64,000 nucleotides of DNA, taken from the NCBI GenBank assembly GCA_949358305.1, contig OX442315.1, positions 9,140,427-9,204,426 of the forward strand. The letters run 5' to 3'. The notes below the pieces were generated by a model. The model saw only the letters and a program-made list of their open reading frames with translations, was not told where the DNA came from and ran no database searches. A program made the position numbers and the translations under genes. Source of the stretch: Strigamia acuminata (Eukaryota; Arthropoda; Chilopoda; Geophilomorpha; Linotaeniidae). Positions 10,868 through 21,324 of the stretch are shown one piece after another. Within the stretch, counting starts at the first letter, position 1, and each line of letters starts with the position of its first letter.

Positions 10868-11266
10868 CAGTGTTGTATCACGTTCAGTAAATTGTGAACG
10901 GCGTTCACGTTCACGTTCACTACCAATTTTCCAAAAGTGAACTAAGTTGAAGTCCATGAACTTGAACTGAAGGTTCACGTTCATTTTTCACAATTTTTTA
11001 AAAAGCATTTTATATTTCTGACGCCCTTGAAGTACAATACAACAATAGCATACGTCAAGCAAACAATTCAGCACCTGAAGAACAACTGCTGAAATATTTA
11101 TGTGCCATTGTGTCAATATTGCATTGTAGTTATGAAACACGTCTGAACAAACAGGTTTATTTTTCCAATTCAATTTTCCTTGTGAAGTCTAAATACGATA
11201 TTTAAAAACTTGCGACCTCTAAATTGAAACAGTTGCTGATTGAATGGCTCAACAGTCACCAATCAG
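10868..11266 (+). promoter_or_regulatory. Upstream region, TATA-like box and leader exon of copy B
   Basis: It begins with CAGTGTTGTATCACGTTCAG, a hAT-like terminus present upstream of copies C, D, F and G too. A TATA-like ATATTTAAAA lies at 11198-11207. About 25 bp further is TTGAAACAGTTGCTGATTGA, conserved in every copy, followed by the donor CAG|GTAAGT at 11266/11267. I infer a noncoding leader exon of about 35-60 nt. It would splice to the TTTTAATTTCAG acceptor just before each ATG. Conservation across paralogues supports this; the transcript start is inferred. Confidence 0.55.
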
Positions 11267-11399
11267 GTAAGTAAACTAACTAGTCAGCAATACAAATTAT
11301 TTTAAATTATAATTTAAGAATTAATTATTGTATAAACATATTTTTATATTAATTAAGGAACTTTTTATTAAAATTATTGCACTTTTTAGAATAATCAAT

Positions 11400-11880
11400 A
11401 AGGGGTTTCATTAAATGAGCGATTAGTTGATTATTTTGATTAGTCGATTACTTGATGTGTCATGTGACTGGATTCAAACAATCTCGAGAATAATCATTTC
11501 ATCAAATAAGCAACTAATCAAGTAATCACTCCAAACCATGATTTTCTGCTGATTTGGGCCGATTATAAGTGCTCTCTCATCTGAAACCAACATGGCGGCG
11601 CCAGACCCGCTTCAACTACACGAGGCCAAAATATATCAAAGTCTGCTCAGTTTAGGTTAAAATGAACACACGAAACGAGTTAAGTAGTTGCAATTATTAT
11701 TTTTAGGAACTTTTTTTAAACAATTGCAACGTATTTAGATTACAATTTAAACAATTCCGCCCATCGGAGCAATAATCACATAATCAGATATTTGTTGGGC
11801 CCTCAATAATTGAGTGATTACGATTATTGCAATACCGTAATCAACTAATCACAATAATCGCTCATTTAATGAAACCCCTT
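11400..11880. mobile_element. 481-bp MITE, AAGGGGTTTCATTAAATGAG family
   Basis: The inverted ends are AAGGGGTTTCATTAAATGAG and its reverse complement, with 3-bp flanking duplications AAT (11397-11399 and 11881-11883). The empty site is visible in the paralogues, which read AATAATCAATGCACTTAA without interruption. It sits in the leader intron of copy B. There is no coding capacity. A 3-bp duplication would fit PIF/Harbinger, but the target is AAT, so I leave the superfamily open. Confidence 0.8.
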
Positions 11881-12078
11881 AATGCACTTAATAAAACAAT
11901 TATGACACATTTTAGAACAATTGTAAAATTTAAAAAAAAAATATCTATATAGTATATCAATTAATGGCATTTTAAGCTGCAATTATGAACTTTGTTTGAT
12001 AAATGACAATAAAGCAAGAACACGATTTTTGCAATTTAAACGTTTCATTTTAATTACAGAAATTCGGAATTATCAAGA

Positions 12079-12156
12079 ATGGCCCTGCTTGGTCTTTGTA
12101 ATTCTTCTCACGTATGTCATGTCAATTTTTGCTTGTCCAGTTGACATAACACCGTA
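12079..12156 (+). pseudogene. Stray, frameshifted lipocalin exon 1
   Basis: ATGGCCCTGCTTGGTCTTTG followed by CACGTATGTCATGTCAATTT clearly repeats exon 1 of the lipocalins. It lacks two bases early on, shifting the frame to a stop, and it is cut off after TTGACATAACACCG. A second copy of the intron end and a good exon 1 follow at 12260-12493, so this is a local tandem duplication inside copy B. Confidence 0.85.
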
Positions 12157-12328
12157 ACAACTGTTTTCGGTACTAAAAAAGGATTTAAAAATTCTGAAAC
12201 CAGGCGAAAACTGGTTAAAATAAAAATTCCTATTTGCCCATATATTTTGTTTTTTAACATTTGACAATGATAACAAAACAAAAACATGATTATTTCATTT
12301 TAATTTCAGAAATTTAGAATTATCAACA

Positions 12329-14460
12329 ATGGCCCTGCTTGGTGTCTTTGTGTTTCTTCTCACGTGTGTCATGTCAATTTTTGCTTGTCCAGTAGACTTA
12401 ACACCGTTTGCTAATTTCACATATGAAATAAGAGAGACTGAGGGTCATTGCAACCTAATTGAAGCCATGACAGCTTCAAGTAACAATTCCAAAGTAAATA
12501 AATAGAAATGCACAAATGCCTGTAATCAATATAAAAAATTAATTGATTCACTTATTTTATTTCCACTGACAAGTATGAAGGTAGATGGTACGCAGCTTAC
12601 ATGGGAACCACCAAAGTACAAACAAAAAGGATATCATGTTTCATTTGGGACAGTTTTTTCGATGAGATTGGTCAATTTCATAACTTTTGTAGCCTTAAGG
12701 AGAATGGGTAACCACAGTATACAGAATTTTATACCTTTACATTTTACTTTTTCAATATTATGTTTTTAAGCCTACTCGTAGGCCTTTTTGCATGTCTTGT
12801 AGTTATATCTATGTTTTTGTGACCCCCTGTGACTTTGATTTAAACCAATTTATTAAATATACTGTATTTTAAATTTATTTTCAGTGATTTTAAGGTTTTA
12901 AATGATATGGGAACGCCTTTGCTTGAAGAGAAGAGAATATATCGATATTATTTTGACGCATCCAACACAAAAAGCTTTTGTAAGTAAAGATGGATTTGAA
13001 GTTATTATCATTGTCATTTCTGAAACATTATGAAACACTATTTTAAGTCTATAACACCTATTTCTACGTCGATGACGAAATGATTGTTTGGTATGAAGAG
13101 GAATGCTTCTGGAACAAAAACACAAAGCACCGTAAATATAAATATACTAATAATTATGCTAATTATACTAATGAGTAGTAAAAGTGAAATCTATATTTCC
13201 AATAAATTGTAAATTTGTTTTTAAAATATTAGATTTACAATCAGTTTTCTTTCAGATGGAAATGATGTTTGGATATTTCCAAAACATTGTAAATATAAAG
13301 GTAGATGGATTTTACAAGTTTGGAAATTAGATTTACAAGCAATTGAAAAAAGGTTTTTTCTCAACATGTTTACAACCTAGTAAAGAGACCATTTACATGA
13401 TTTTTTTTTACAATAACTTCACTAACATTTTCAATTGTGTAATTTTGAAATTTCACAATGTATTTTAAATATATTCTCAATAAATTTCAAAACATTCAAA
13501 CATTCCCGCCAAGTTCCATGAATCGTCCACTTGTAACGTCCATCGTACGTTACGAATCGTTCACTCGTAACGTCAATCGTATGTTACAAATAACGTCCAT
13601 AGGACGCAACAATAGACAATTTGAAAATTTAAAATCATTTTGGAAAACGTAACTATATAACAGAAGTTATGCATTAAATAGGATAAGCTGTACAAGCCTA
13701 GTGGATAGAGTAGTGGTCTTTAGAACAAAGGGTCCCAGGTTCAATTCTGGCAGAGGTCGTGGTAAGAAAAAAGAAAACTAAAACATTAAAATAAATTTAA
13801 ACAAAACTGTCAATAAAACATGCAAATTGTGATTAAATTGTTGAATGGTGTTTAAAATAAAAATCAAACAGCTTAAATAAAAAAAAATTGAGTTAGTGTA
13901 TTTAAGTTTTTCAAAATGGAGAATAGTAGATTTTATATATTGGAAATACGATGGAAATATATTATGAAATTTCAAAATTACACAATTGAAAAGGTTTGAA
14001 AAGTTATTGTTTAAAAAGTCATGAAAATGGTCTCTTTCCTAGATTGTAAATATGCTGAGAAAAAGCTTATTTCCAATTGTGATTTACAAACTTGTAAAAC
14101 CCATTTACCTTTATCTTTACAATCTTTTACAAGAATGTAAATCTACTTTTTTTTCCAGTGTTGTCACGATCAACTCAGCCTATGGTTGAGGTTAATTTCT
14201 ATTTAAAATTGTGCATTTCCTTTGCAGAGTTAATCGTAGTTGGTTATCGCAATCTTGAGGATGTTAAGAAAAATGCAGCTAAACTGGATCTCATTTACAA
14301 GGCCTTGGAAGCTAAAGGTGCGCACCCTGAAAGAAACTGGGTACCGCATACGAAGTGTGATTACCCTGCAAAACCGCAAGATCCGTTTAAAGATAAAAAA
14401 GCTGCTAAACTTGCCAAAGAGAAAGAGGCAGAGAAAGAGAAATGCAACAAGATAAAATAA
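12329..14460 (+). CDS. Lipocalin copy B, secreted
   Basis: A secreted lipocalin that should bind a small hydrophobic ligand outside the cell. Exons: 12329-12493, 12574-12707, 12885-12979, 13048-13131, 14228-14460; all junctions are GT-AG and phases match the family. Exon 1 gives a signal peptide (MALLGVFVFLLTCVMSIFA, then CPVDL) and glycosylation sequons NFT and NNS. Exon 2 opens with YEGRWYAAY; with the preceding NNSK it fits the lipocalin G-x-W signature. Exon 5 gives an apoD-like helix, then KCDYP and a Lys/Glu-rich tail. Total is about 237 residues. V to C occurs in FHNFCSLKEN, adding a cysteine. Exon 4 has no long-form extension: past the GTAAAT donor it runs to a TAG. A large MITE occupies intron 4. 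Ligand unknown. Confidence 0.85.
13230..14145. mobile_element. About 916-bp inverted-repeat element with internal tRNA-like module
   Basis: The ends form an imperfect inverted repeat of roughly 200 bp. Outer TAGATTTACA pairs with TGTAAATCTA, and matching inner blocks include AAAGAGACCATTT and CAATTGTGTAATTTTGAAATTT. It lies in intron 4 of lipocalin B. A second member occupies 50700 onward, with the same long TIR and the same internal tRNA-like sequence. No transposase is present, so it is non-autonomous. Confidence 0.75.
13694..13760 (+). other. tRNA-like (SINE-type) module inside MITE
   Basis: TAGTGGATAGAGTAGTGG resembles a tRNA A box and D arm, CTTTAGAACAAAG a short anticodon stem-loop, and GGTTCAATTCTGGC a B box and T arm. 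The second element carries the same module inverted at 51147-51222. It is not an intact tRNA gene: the acceptor stem does not pair well. It is probably a tRNA-derived insert or internal Pol III promoter. Confidence 0.55.
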
Positions 14461-14668
14461 TAATTATAAATATTTACAATGTATCTATGAATGCATCCAT
14501 AAAAACTGTGACAAAAATTCTGTTTTTAAGTTCCACAGATCTCCAAATCCAACAAAACTGTCGCGTCCTTTGTTGGTATCGTAAAATGGCTGACTGAAGG
14601 TGTTTCTAACGTGGTCTTTCTTACTTACCTGTGATCGTTTAGTTACTCAAATAATTACGCTATAGTTA

Positions 14669-14711
<43 letters not shown>

Positions 14712-15140
14712 ACTGATTTATTCAAAGGGCTCTAGGCCTTAGAAGATAATAAGATGCAAATATATTGGCCTTCGACGGGGTCATACAATGAGTTTACAAA
14801 ACGGCGCCTGGAGTTCCATGTGGTTGTCCTGGTTTCTTGGTTATTCGTCCTCTAGGTTCGTTTATCAGACGCGATGGAATGCTCCACGAGTCTGATATCC
14901 GTGCCTGTTGTTTAGGGGCTACACTAGTATCGCAGAGGCGTCATCTTGAATGTGAATTCACACAACGCGCTCGGACACTCAATTGGGGGCACTTGTTGAG
15001 GTTTCCGGTTGTTGACGAGAAATAATGGACGGTTTAAACAATAAAGATTGATTTATTTAGGCCCGCGCCTGAACTTGTGCGCAAGGTCATTTTATTCACT
15101 GCAAAATATCTATTCAACAGCACTGATATAGCTTTATAGG
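14461..15140. other. Flank of copy B, AAT microsatellite and unassigned sequence
   Basis: After the stop codon, TTTAAGTTCCACAG at about 14523-14536 resembles a splice acceptor and has a counterpart after copy D (about 28350-28363). It may be a remnant 3' exon. At 14670-14710 there is an (AAT)n microsatellite of about 13 units. The stretch 14740-15060 is more GC-rich and unrecognised. Confidence 0.45.
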
Positions 15141-16842
15141 TGGAGTGTTGGACTCCATTGGTCAGTCGACCATTTTGTTAATTGTAATGACGCGCTGTTC
15201 CCAGCGCCACCTATCTTAACTTTTTAATAAATTAACTTATGCTAATTCGTAATCGAAGATGGTCGTTCTTTGCGTACTCCAACATAATCTGCATTCATCA
15301 GCTCGAGAAACACAATAATGGCGACGAGAATGGATCAATCCTCAACAATCCACATGGTACAAGTGAAAATTGTGAACTTTTTCGAACTTTGGAGAACTTT
15401 TTGTCGATTTTTCGGACCGTTGCTGACCACGCGTTTTCCACGTTAGGCCTAGTTGCTATTTCCCGATCTTTTCGTATTTGTGCTTGCTTTTAGCGAATTT
15501 TGCGAACAAAATGTCGTCGCTTAAAGGCGCACCCAAAGAATACGATCCTGCGGATGACTGGGAGTTGTACTGCTTGCGTATGGCGAGCATCTTTAAGTGC
15601 AACAAGATCGCCGACGACGAGGAAAAGGTGCATACGCTGCTAGCATACGTCGGTATGCCTACGTTTAAGCAGTTGGTCGCCCTCGCCGTGCCAAAGAAGC
15701 CGGCCGAAATTAAATACGACGAGTTAGTTGCACTGATGCAAAATAATTCCTGACCAAAACCGCTCGTGCTCGCCGAGATTCGACGCTTCCACCACCGCGG
15801 TCGATTGCAGGGAGAGACAGTCATGGAATATGCCCTGGCGCTGCAAGAATTGGCGCAGAATTGCAAATTTGCCAACAAGTCCGACGAATTGCGCAATCGT
15901 TTTCTGTGCGGACTCAAAAACAAGCAAATTCAGCAGGCGCTGACTTTGAAGGAAAATTTGACGTTTGATGCAGCCGTAGAGTTTGCAGCGTCCGCAGAAG
16001 TCTCCTGTAAAAAAATTTCTGACATTGCAGCCAAACCACCGCCCGCCGCCTTGGTGCACAAGGTGAACGACTCGAAACCACGTTATGACGGGAAGAGAAG
16101 AGGTGGAAAACACGCCACGAAAGGTAACACCGTGTTCCCTAACCAGCTGCAGCCATCTAATCGTAAAGGAAATGTGCATGCGTGTTCGGCGTGTGGTAAG
16201 AATAACCATTCTCGAGAGTCGTGTCGCTTCAAAGATGCCAAATGCCACAGCTGTGGCAAGACAGGTCACATTCGTCCAGTTTGCCACTCGTTAGCGCAAA
16301 ATAACGCTCCGACGCATTCCGTTGGCGTTTTGGACGATTTGACGTTCTATCGCGTCCAAACTCATCACAAGCAGGTGGTAAAATCTGTCCATTTGCCACG
16401 AGTGCAGCCAGTTTTTGTCACCGTGCGTATCGACGGTGTCGACCTGGATATGGAGTTAGACACGGGTGCCAGTGCATCAATTATAAGTTTGGACATATAT
16501 CTAAAAAATTTCTCTCGTTTCCCTTTGCAGACCATTCCGTGCGGCATGACGACGTATACTGGACATCAAATTCCAATGGAAGGAGTGATCGAGGTTCCAG
16601 TCGTTTACAAGGATCGTAATTTTCTTTTGCCGCTCTGCATCGCACGGGATGATCCTGTATCGCTGTTGGGACGAGGTTGGCTCTGCATGTTTGGTTTGCT
16701 GTCGAAGACTGCAGAAGCTGTTGGCGCTATTAATGGGCTATTAATGCACTTTTGTGAGAATTGCCTACTTGTACTTTCGGCGAGAGTTACTGGATATACC
16801 TGGACAGAGATTCCTCAATCACTTCTAACTGTTTCGTATTAG
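15141..16842 (+). mobile_element. Decayed, 3'-truncated Ty3/Gypsy element
   Basis: It begins with one LTR-like sequence (about 15141-15316; TGGAGTGTTGGACTCCATTG ... AAACACAATA) resembling the Gypsy LTR at 44357. This is followed directly by TGGCGACGAGAATGG, the same primer-site type as in the complete Gypsy. Gag and protease follow; RT, RNase H, integrase and the 3' LTR are absent. It is a second, diverged member of the same lineage. Confidence 0.8.
15511..16842 (+). pseudogene. Gypsy gag-protease fragment
   Basis: The N-terminal part aligns with the complete Gypsy at 44726: YDPADDWELYCLRMASIFKC against YNPLDDWETYLMQIECVFSC. A TGA at 15751-15753 interrupts the frame; the same frame resumes at once (PKPLVLAEIRRFHHRGRL), so it is a single nonsense change. 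Two zinc knuckles follow (CSACGKNNHSRESC, CHSCGKTGHIRPVC), then protease with LDTGASASII and LLGRGWLCMFGLL. Similarity ends near 16720, and the remainder is unrelated read-through. The product would be an inactive fragment. Confidence 0.85.
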
Positions 16843-16969
16843 GCCTGACGGTGAGGTGTTTCGCTGTTGCGTTTGATAGATTGGTGTGTAAGTTCTGCCT
16901 CTCTCCGTTAATCTCTGCGTTTTGTGTAAAGGGGTCAGGGATGAAGACAGCCAAGCAAGCAATAAACTA

Positions 16970-17294
16970 AACAAACATGTATGATGAATTAAAAACAGCA
17001 TAAAACTTAATTTGTAGTGATTCTAAAATGTTTTTATTTTAGTTGTAAAATAAATTCATCACCACTAGAGAAATTGTATATTTTTATTTTGTTTTGGTTT
17101 ATCAAAACACCTTGGTTTGTCCCACGTCAAACCAAAGTGAATTAAAAAAATCATCGATTTTTTACAAAAAAACGGTAATCTTGGGGGTCCCGGCACTTAT
17201 TCGGGGCCGGCGCAAATTCATTGAACCGCCAATGACTGGCCGGCGCTAAAACGGGGCCGGCGCTTTATTGATCCCGGGCGTTTAAACGGGGCGG
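16970..17294. other. Unassigned intergenic sequence
   Basis: AT-rich to about 17165, then a short GC-rich block with repeated GGCCGGCGC/GGGGCCGGCGCT motifs (17205-17262). No gene or complete element is recognised. Confidence 0.3.
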
Positions 17295-17520
17295 TAAGGT
17301 ATATTACTTTAGCGACGCCGTGTTTCAGCTGCTTAGATTCAGCTAGGTTAGGTTAGTTTAGGTCAGGTTAGGTTAGTTTGTTTAGGTTAAGTCAGGTCAG
17401 GTTAGGTTTAATTAGATTAAAAAACGGCGTTGCTAAAACGGGCGTCGCTAAAGTGAAGTACATTCTTCTAGTTATATGAATGTACTTCATTTTAGCGACG
17501 CGCGTTTTAGCGACGCCGCA
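17295..17520. mobile_element. TTTAGCGACGCC inverted-repeat element around TTAGG-like repeats
   Basis: Arms ACTTTAGCGACGCCG (left) and ACGGCGTTGCTAAAACGGGC (middle) are inverted. A further TTTTAGCGACGC arm (17493-17518) pairs with GCGTCGCTAAAGTGAAGTAC. Between the first arms lies a degenerate GGTTA run (17341-17415). A related element with a clear 8-bp duplication lies at 36266-36577. Confidence 0.5.
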
Positions 17521-17588
17521 TCTTGGAGAGCCGCACCTTGGCTTCGAAAGAGCCGCATGGGGCTCGCGAGCCGCAGGTTGCCGACCCC
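17521..17588 (-). mobile_element. Single hAT-like terminus
   Basis: Read on the minus strand, this begins CAGGGGTCGGCAACCTGCGG and continues GCTCGCGAGCCCCATGCGGC, the form of hAT-element ends seen in many animals. Only one end is visible, so this is a fragment. Confidence 0.45.
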
Positions 17589-17945
17589 TGCCCTATGTGA
17601 TTTTCACATAGGACCCGCCCACAACGTTCTCCGGTCGAGAGAATGTCCTGACAGGACATCCTCTGGACCGTGTGTTGTTAACGCTGCAAAGCCCAATGCA
17701 TTGTGATTCACATGTTCCTCTTGCAACGCGTAAACAAATGTAAACAAATGGCCAAGTTTTAAAAAACATTATTTATTTATTGATTGATTGATTGATTTTG
17801 TCTTTTTATTACCTTACTTTAAAAAATTTCCTTCACATATTTACTTTCATTTTGTTTCCATCAATTTTTCCCCTTCTATGTTTTCCTTTTATTGGTAATG
17901 GGCGTTGCCATTTTAAAAACACTCATGACCATGTGTTGAACTTGG

Positions 17946-18502
17946 CCGTGTTGTATCACGATCAGTAAATTGTGAACGGCGTTCACGTTCACGTTCACTA
18001 AAATGAACTAAGTTGAAGTCCATAAACTTGAACTGAAAGTTCACGTTCATTTTTCATAATATTGTTTAAAAACATTTCATATTTCTGAAGTCCTTGAAGT
18101 ACAATACAACAATAGCATATGTCATATGAACAATTTAGCATCTGAAGAACTGCTGAAATATTTATGTGCCATTGTGCCAATATTGCATTGTACTAGTAGT
18201 TGCAAAACACATCTGAAAAAACACCTTTATTTTTCCAATTCAATTTCCTCTGTGACGTCTACATATTTAAATACTTGCGACCTCTAAATTGAAACAGTTG
18301 CTGATTGAATTGCTCATCAGTCACCCATCAAGTAAGCAAACTAACTAATCAGCAATACAAATCATTTTAAGTTATAATTTAAGAAATAATTATTGTATAA
18401 ACATATTTTTATATTAATTAAGGGATTTTTTATAAAAATTATTGCACTTTTTAGAATAATCAATGCACTTAAGAAAACAATTATGACACATTTTAGAACA
18501 GC
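17946..18502 (+). pseudogene. Promoter-only relic of a lipocalin unit
   Basis: This has the full upstream layout: the GTGTTGTATCACGATCAG terminus, GAACGGCGTTCACG, a TATA-like ATATTTAAATAC (about 18264), and the leader exon ending CACCCATCAA|GTAAGC at 18331. It breaks off at TTTTAGAACA, where a dispersed repeat begins. No lipocalin exon follows before copy C. It is therefore an orphan promoter left by deletion or unequal exchange. Confidence 0.75.
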
Positions 18503-19010
18503 ACGGAAGGGACGCATACGTCTCGTAAACAAGACAGAGACGCCTGATTGTTGGGTTTTGACCTTTAATCGTTGTCTAGGGGTTGCAGTCTCTCATCTCA
18601 CTGTGTGGAGTGCTGATAGCCACACTACACCGGCAATCGTCCCTTCGCACACAGGGCTTAGATCCCAAGTACGGCGTGGTCGGTTACCTCAGACGAACAT
18701 TCTGCCGTACTTACTTACAGCCTATGTTGCGACTCATGGTACTGCAGCAGTCATCTCGATCTGCCACTGAGTGGTGAATGGTGAGAGGAGCAGAGTCTCA
18801 GCAGTTGTCTCTGCCATTGTTCGGACCGTGGCAGCTCACACTGGCACGTCTTCACCCTCGGCTCCCTCAGCAACGTCTCTCTCTCACCAAACCACTCTGC
18901 TCTGTACCTCCCCTGCTAGGCCGGTCCACTCCTCCAAGAGAGTAACGGCTTGGGGTCACCAGGCAGTGTGTGGAGTGACGTAGGCCACTAGGGTGGCCAA
19001 ACGGTCACAG
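18503..19010 (-). repeat. Inverted second copy of the 8938-9758 repeat
   Basis: The reverse complement starts CTGTGACCGTTTGGCCACC and tracks the 8.9 kb copy block by block, but lacks that copy's 300-bp inner insert. It abuts the orphan lipocalin promoter at its left end. No target duplication was identified. Confidence 0.6.
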
Positions 19011-19440
19011 AATAAATGCGGAAAATTTTTCCGCGCACATTTTTTTCTGCGCCATAGCTGTATGACGGTTGGAAAACCATATACCTACCGATTTCACACC
19101 AGATGGCGCTATTTGAATAAAAGCGCGCAATTTGAATAAATTAAAAAAAATTATAAATAATTTTAAGTGTAAATAAATAAATATATGGTATTTTGTTTAT
19201 TGAACTGTTCTAGTACTTATTATTAAGTTATTGATTCCATAGAATCAATATCAATTAAGCTTAACTTAATAATAACTACTAAAATACTTATTTGTTTAAA
19301 AGCAACAATTTGACTCTTTTGAACATAGTCTTTTGCAAGGTCCGGACTCGCTAACCCCCAAAAATATTTATTTCCACACCGTTAGTTTTAACACTATTTT
19401 GCTTGATTTTTCCACCAAATTTTAAATATCCCCGGTTTTA
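19011..19440. other. Unassigned AT-rich sequence
   Basis: No gene is seen. Short inverted blocks around GAATCAATA/TTAAGCTTAACTTAAT (19225-19275) could form a hairpin. Confidence 0.3.
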
Positions 19441-19444
19441 TGTT

Positions 19445-20165
19445 TGCAATGCCAGTGTGGCCTTAGATGGCCTACCCCGTTTGCGTTTATGCCCAATTGG
19501 AATATTCTAGGCCTCGGGTGGCACTACCAGAAAGCCTTCCTTTATGGCTATTCCAAGAGTATGCTTGCAAACATATGTTTTATAGAATGTTTGGCAAGTA
19601 CAAGTGGCTTTATCCTATTTATCCCCAGTTATGGTTAGAAACCAGAGACACGTGTACGTTTGTCGGTAGGTATCGAATCGGCGCCAATTTTGAAGCTTGG
19701 TCTGCCTCAAGTATGTGTCAATGTCTGGTTCACGCACATTGTTTTGGTTCGTGGGCGTAATGAAATAAAATTTTTGATTATCCCTGAGACGAGTCTTGAC
19801 ACACGGCTTCGATGCTTGCCAGTTGTATGCTTCGGTTATTAACTTCAATGTACGGGTTGGTTGTAGAGCAAATAATTTAGCATTAATGGTGTCTGGTCTT
19901 CGCTCTAAAGATGAATCAGCCACCATTCGCTTCATCACTTCCATGAACCTATTAAGCGGGAACCGGTAATGCGACTTTAAAGTCAACAAATAGTGTGATA
20001 AATTTATCACACTATTTGTTGACTCCAGACCATTGTTTGTGCAAGGTGAGCCCAGACAATGACCAACATGCCACCCAACAAAACGATTCAAGTACTCCTC
20101 CTCAAAGTAATCCAGAAAATCAACAACGCTTGTCTCTAGTCTCCATTTCTTAAGCAATAGGCCTT
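19445..20165 (-). pseudogene. MULE transposase C-terminal fragment with SWIM finger
   Basis: The C-terminal half of a Mutator-like (MULE) transposase. The frame from 20157 gives GWHVGHCLGSPCTNNGLEST, the typical MULE pattern before the C-terminal region. After a TAG at 19615-19617 the same frame continues into a SWIM zinc finger (CTCQTFYKTYVCKH, then TLGIAIKEG). A second TAG at 19507-19509 follows, then the basic tail GHKRKRGRPSKATLALQ. The catalytic DDE core and N-terminus are missing, and the fragment starts abruptly near 20165 without an ATG. Two in-frame stops and truncation make it a dead relic. A 44-bp perfect palindrome sits inside it. Confidence 0.85.
19981..20024. repeat. 44-bp perfect palindrome
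   Basis: Half-site AGTCAACAAATAGTGTGATA followed by AA, then its exact reverse complement, centred between 20002 and 20003. It lies within the MULE fragment and encodes part of it on the minus strand. Confidence 0.95.
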
Positions 20166-20646
20166 TTGGTGCTTAAAACGTCTAAAACGTCTTAAAAACG
20201 TTCCGGGGAAAAATAATTGAATTTGGGGGGTAGATTCAAGGATTTGGGGGCAAACTTAATATGTGTGCAATTAAATATTTTAGGTGTTTTTATAATTATA
20301 AATAGGGAGTCGATAAATACAACCCGTGGGTTTTACATAGGATGGGCCCCACAACGTTGTCTGGTCCAGATAATGTTGTGTCAGGCAAGCTTGTGTCATT
20401 GTGTGTTGCATTGCAATTCACATTTTCCTCTTGCAACGCATAGACAAATGTTTAGACCAAGTTTTAACAAACATTATTTATTGATTGATTGGTTGTTTTT
20501 GTATTTTTATTACTTTACTTTAAAAAATTTCCTACACATATTTACTTTCCTTTATTTCCCATCAATTTTTCCCCGTCTATGTTTTCCTTTTATTGGTAAT
20601 GGGCATTGCCATTTTGAAAACACTCATGGACGTGTGTTGAAATTGG

Positions 20647-21324
20647 CAGTGTTGTATTACATTCAGTAAATTGTGAACGGCGTTCACGTTCACTACCAAT
20701 TCGACAAAAGTGAACTAAGTTGAAGTCCATGAGCTTGAACTGAAAGTTCACGTTCATTTTTCAACTTTATAAAATGCATTTGATATTTCTGAAGTCCTTG
20801 ATGTAATACAACAATAGCATACGTCATTCAAACAATTCAACATCTAAAGAACAACTGCTGAAATATTTATGTGCCTTTGTGTCAATATTGCATTGTAGTT
20901 GCGCAAACATCTTTATTTTTCCAATTGAATTTTCCTCGTGACTTCTATTTACTTAAACACAAGCGACCTTTAAATTGAAGCACTTGCTGATTGAATTGCT
21001 TATCAGTCACCCATCAAGTACCGGTAAGCAAACTAACTAATCATCAATACAAGTCATTTTAAATTATACTCCGTAATTTAAGAAATAATTATTGTATAAA
21101 CATATTTTTATAATAATTAAGAGACTTTTTATAAAAATTAATTCACTTTTTGGAATAACCAATGCATTTAATAAAACAATTATGACATATTTTAGAACAA
21201 TTTTTTAGAAAAATATCTATGTATAACAATTAAGCTGCAACTTGCTGCGATAATGACAACAAACCATAAACACTATTTCAATTTAAACGTTTATTTTAAT
21301 TTCAGAAATTTAGAATTATCAAGA
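20647..21324 (+). promoter_or_regulatory. Upstream region and leader exon of copy C
   Basis: CAGTGTTGTATTACATTCAG starts the conserved block. The leader-exon segment TTGAAGCACTTGCTGATTGA and CAGTCACCCATCAAGTACCG follow. Five inserted bases here give two possible donors (GTACCG and GTAAGC). The TATA-like box is weaker (TTTACTTAAACA, about 20949). The TTTTAATTTCAG acceptor precedes the ATG by 19 nt. Confidence 0.5.

Noticed and set aside
13694-13760. A functional tRNA gene
   Set aside because: Boxes A and B are tRNA-like, but the acceptor stem does not pair and the sequence recurs inside a mobile element, so it is called tRNA-like only.
18583-18983. Short Ser/Thr-rich frames at 18.6-19.0 kb and their counterparts near 9.0 kb
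   Set aside because: They lie in a dispersed repeat and the frames differ between the two copies.
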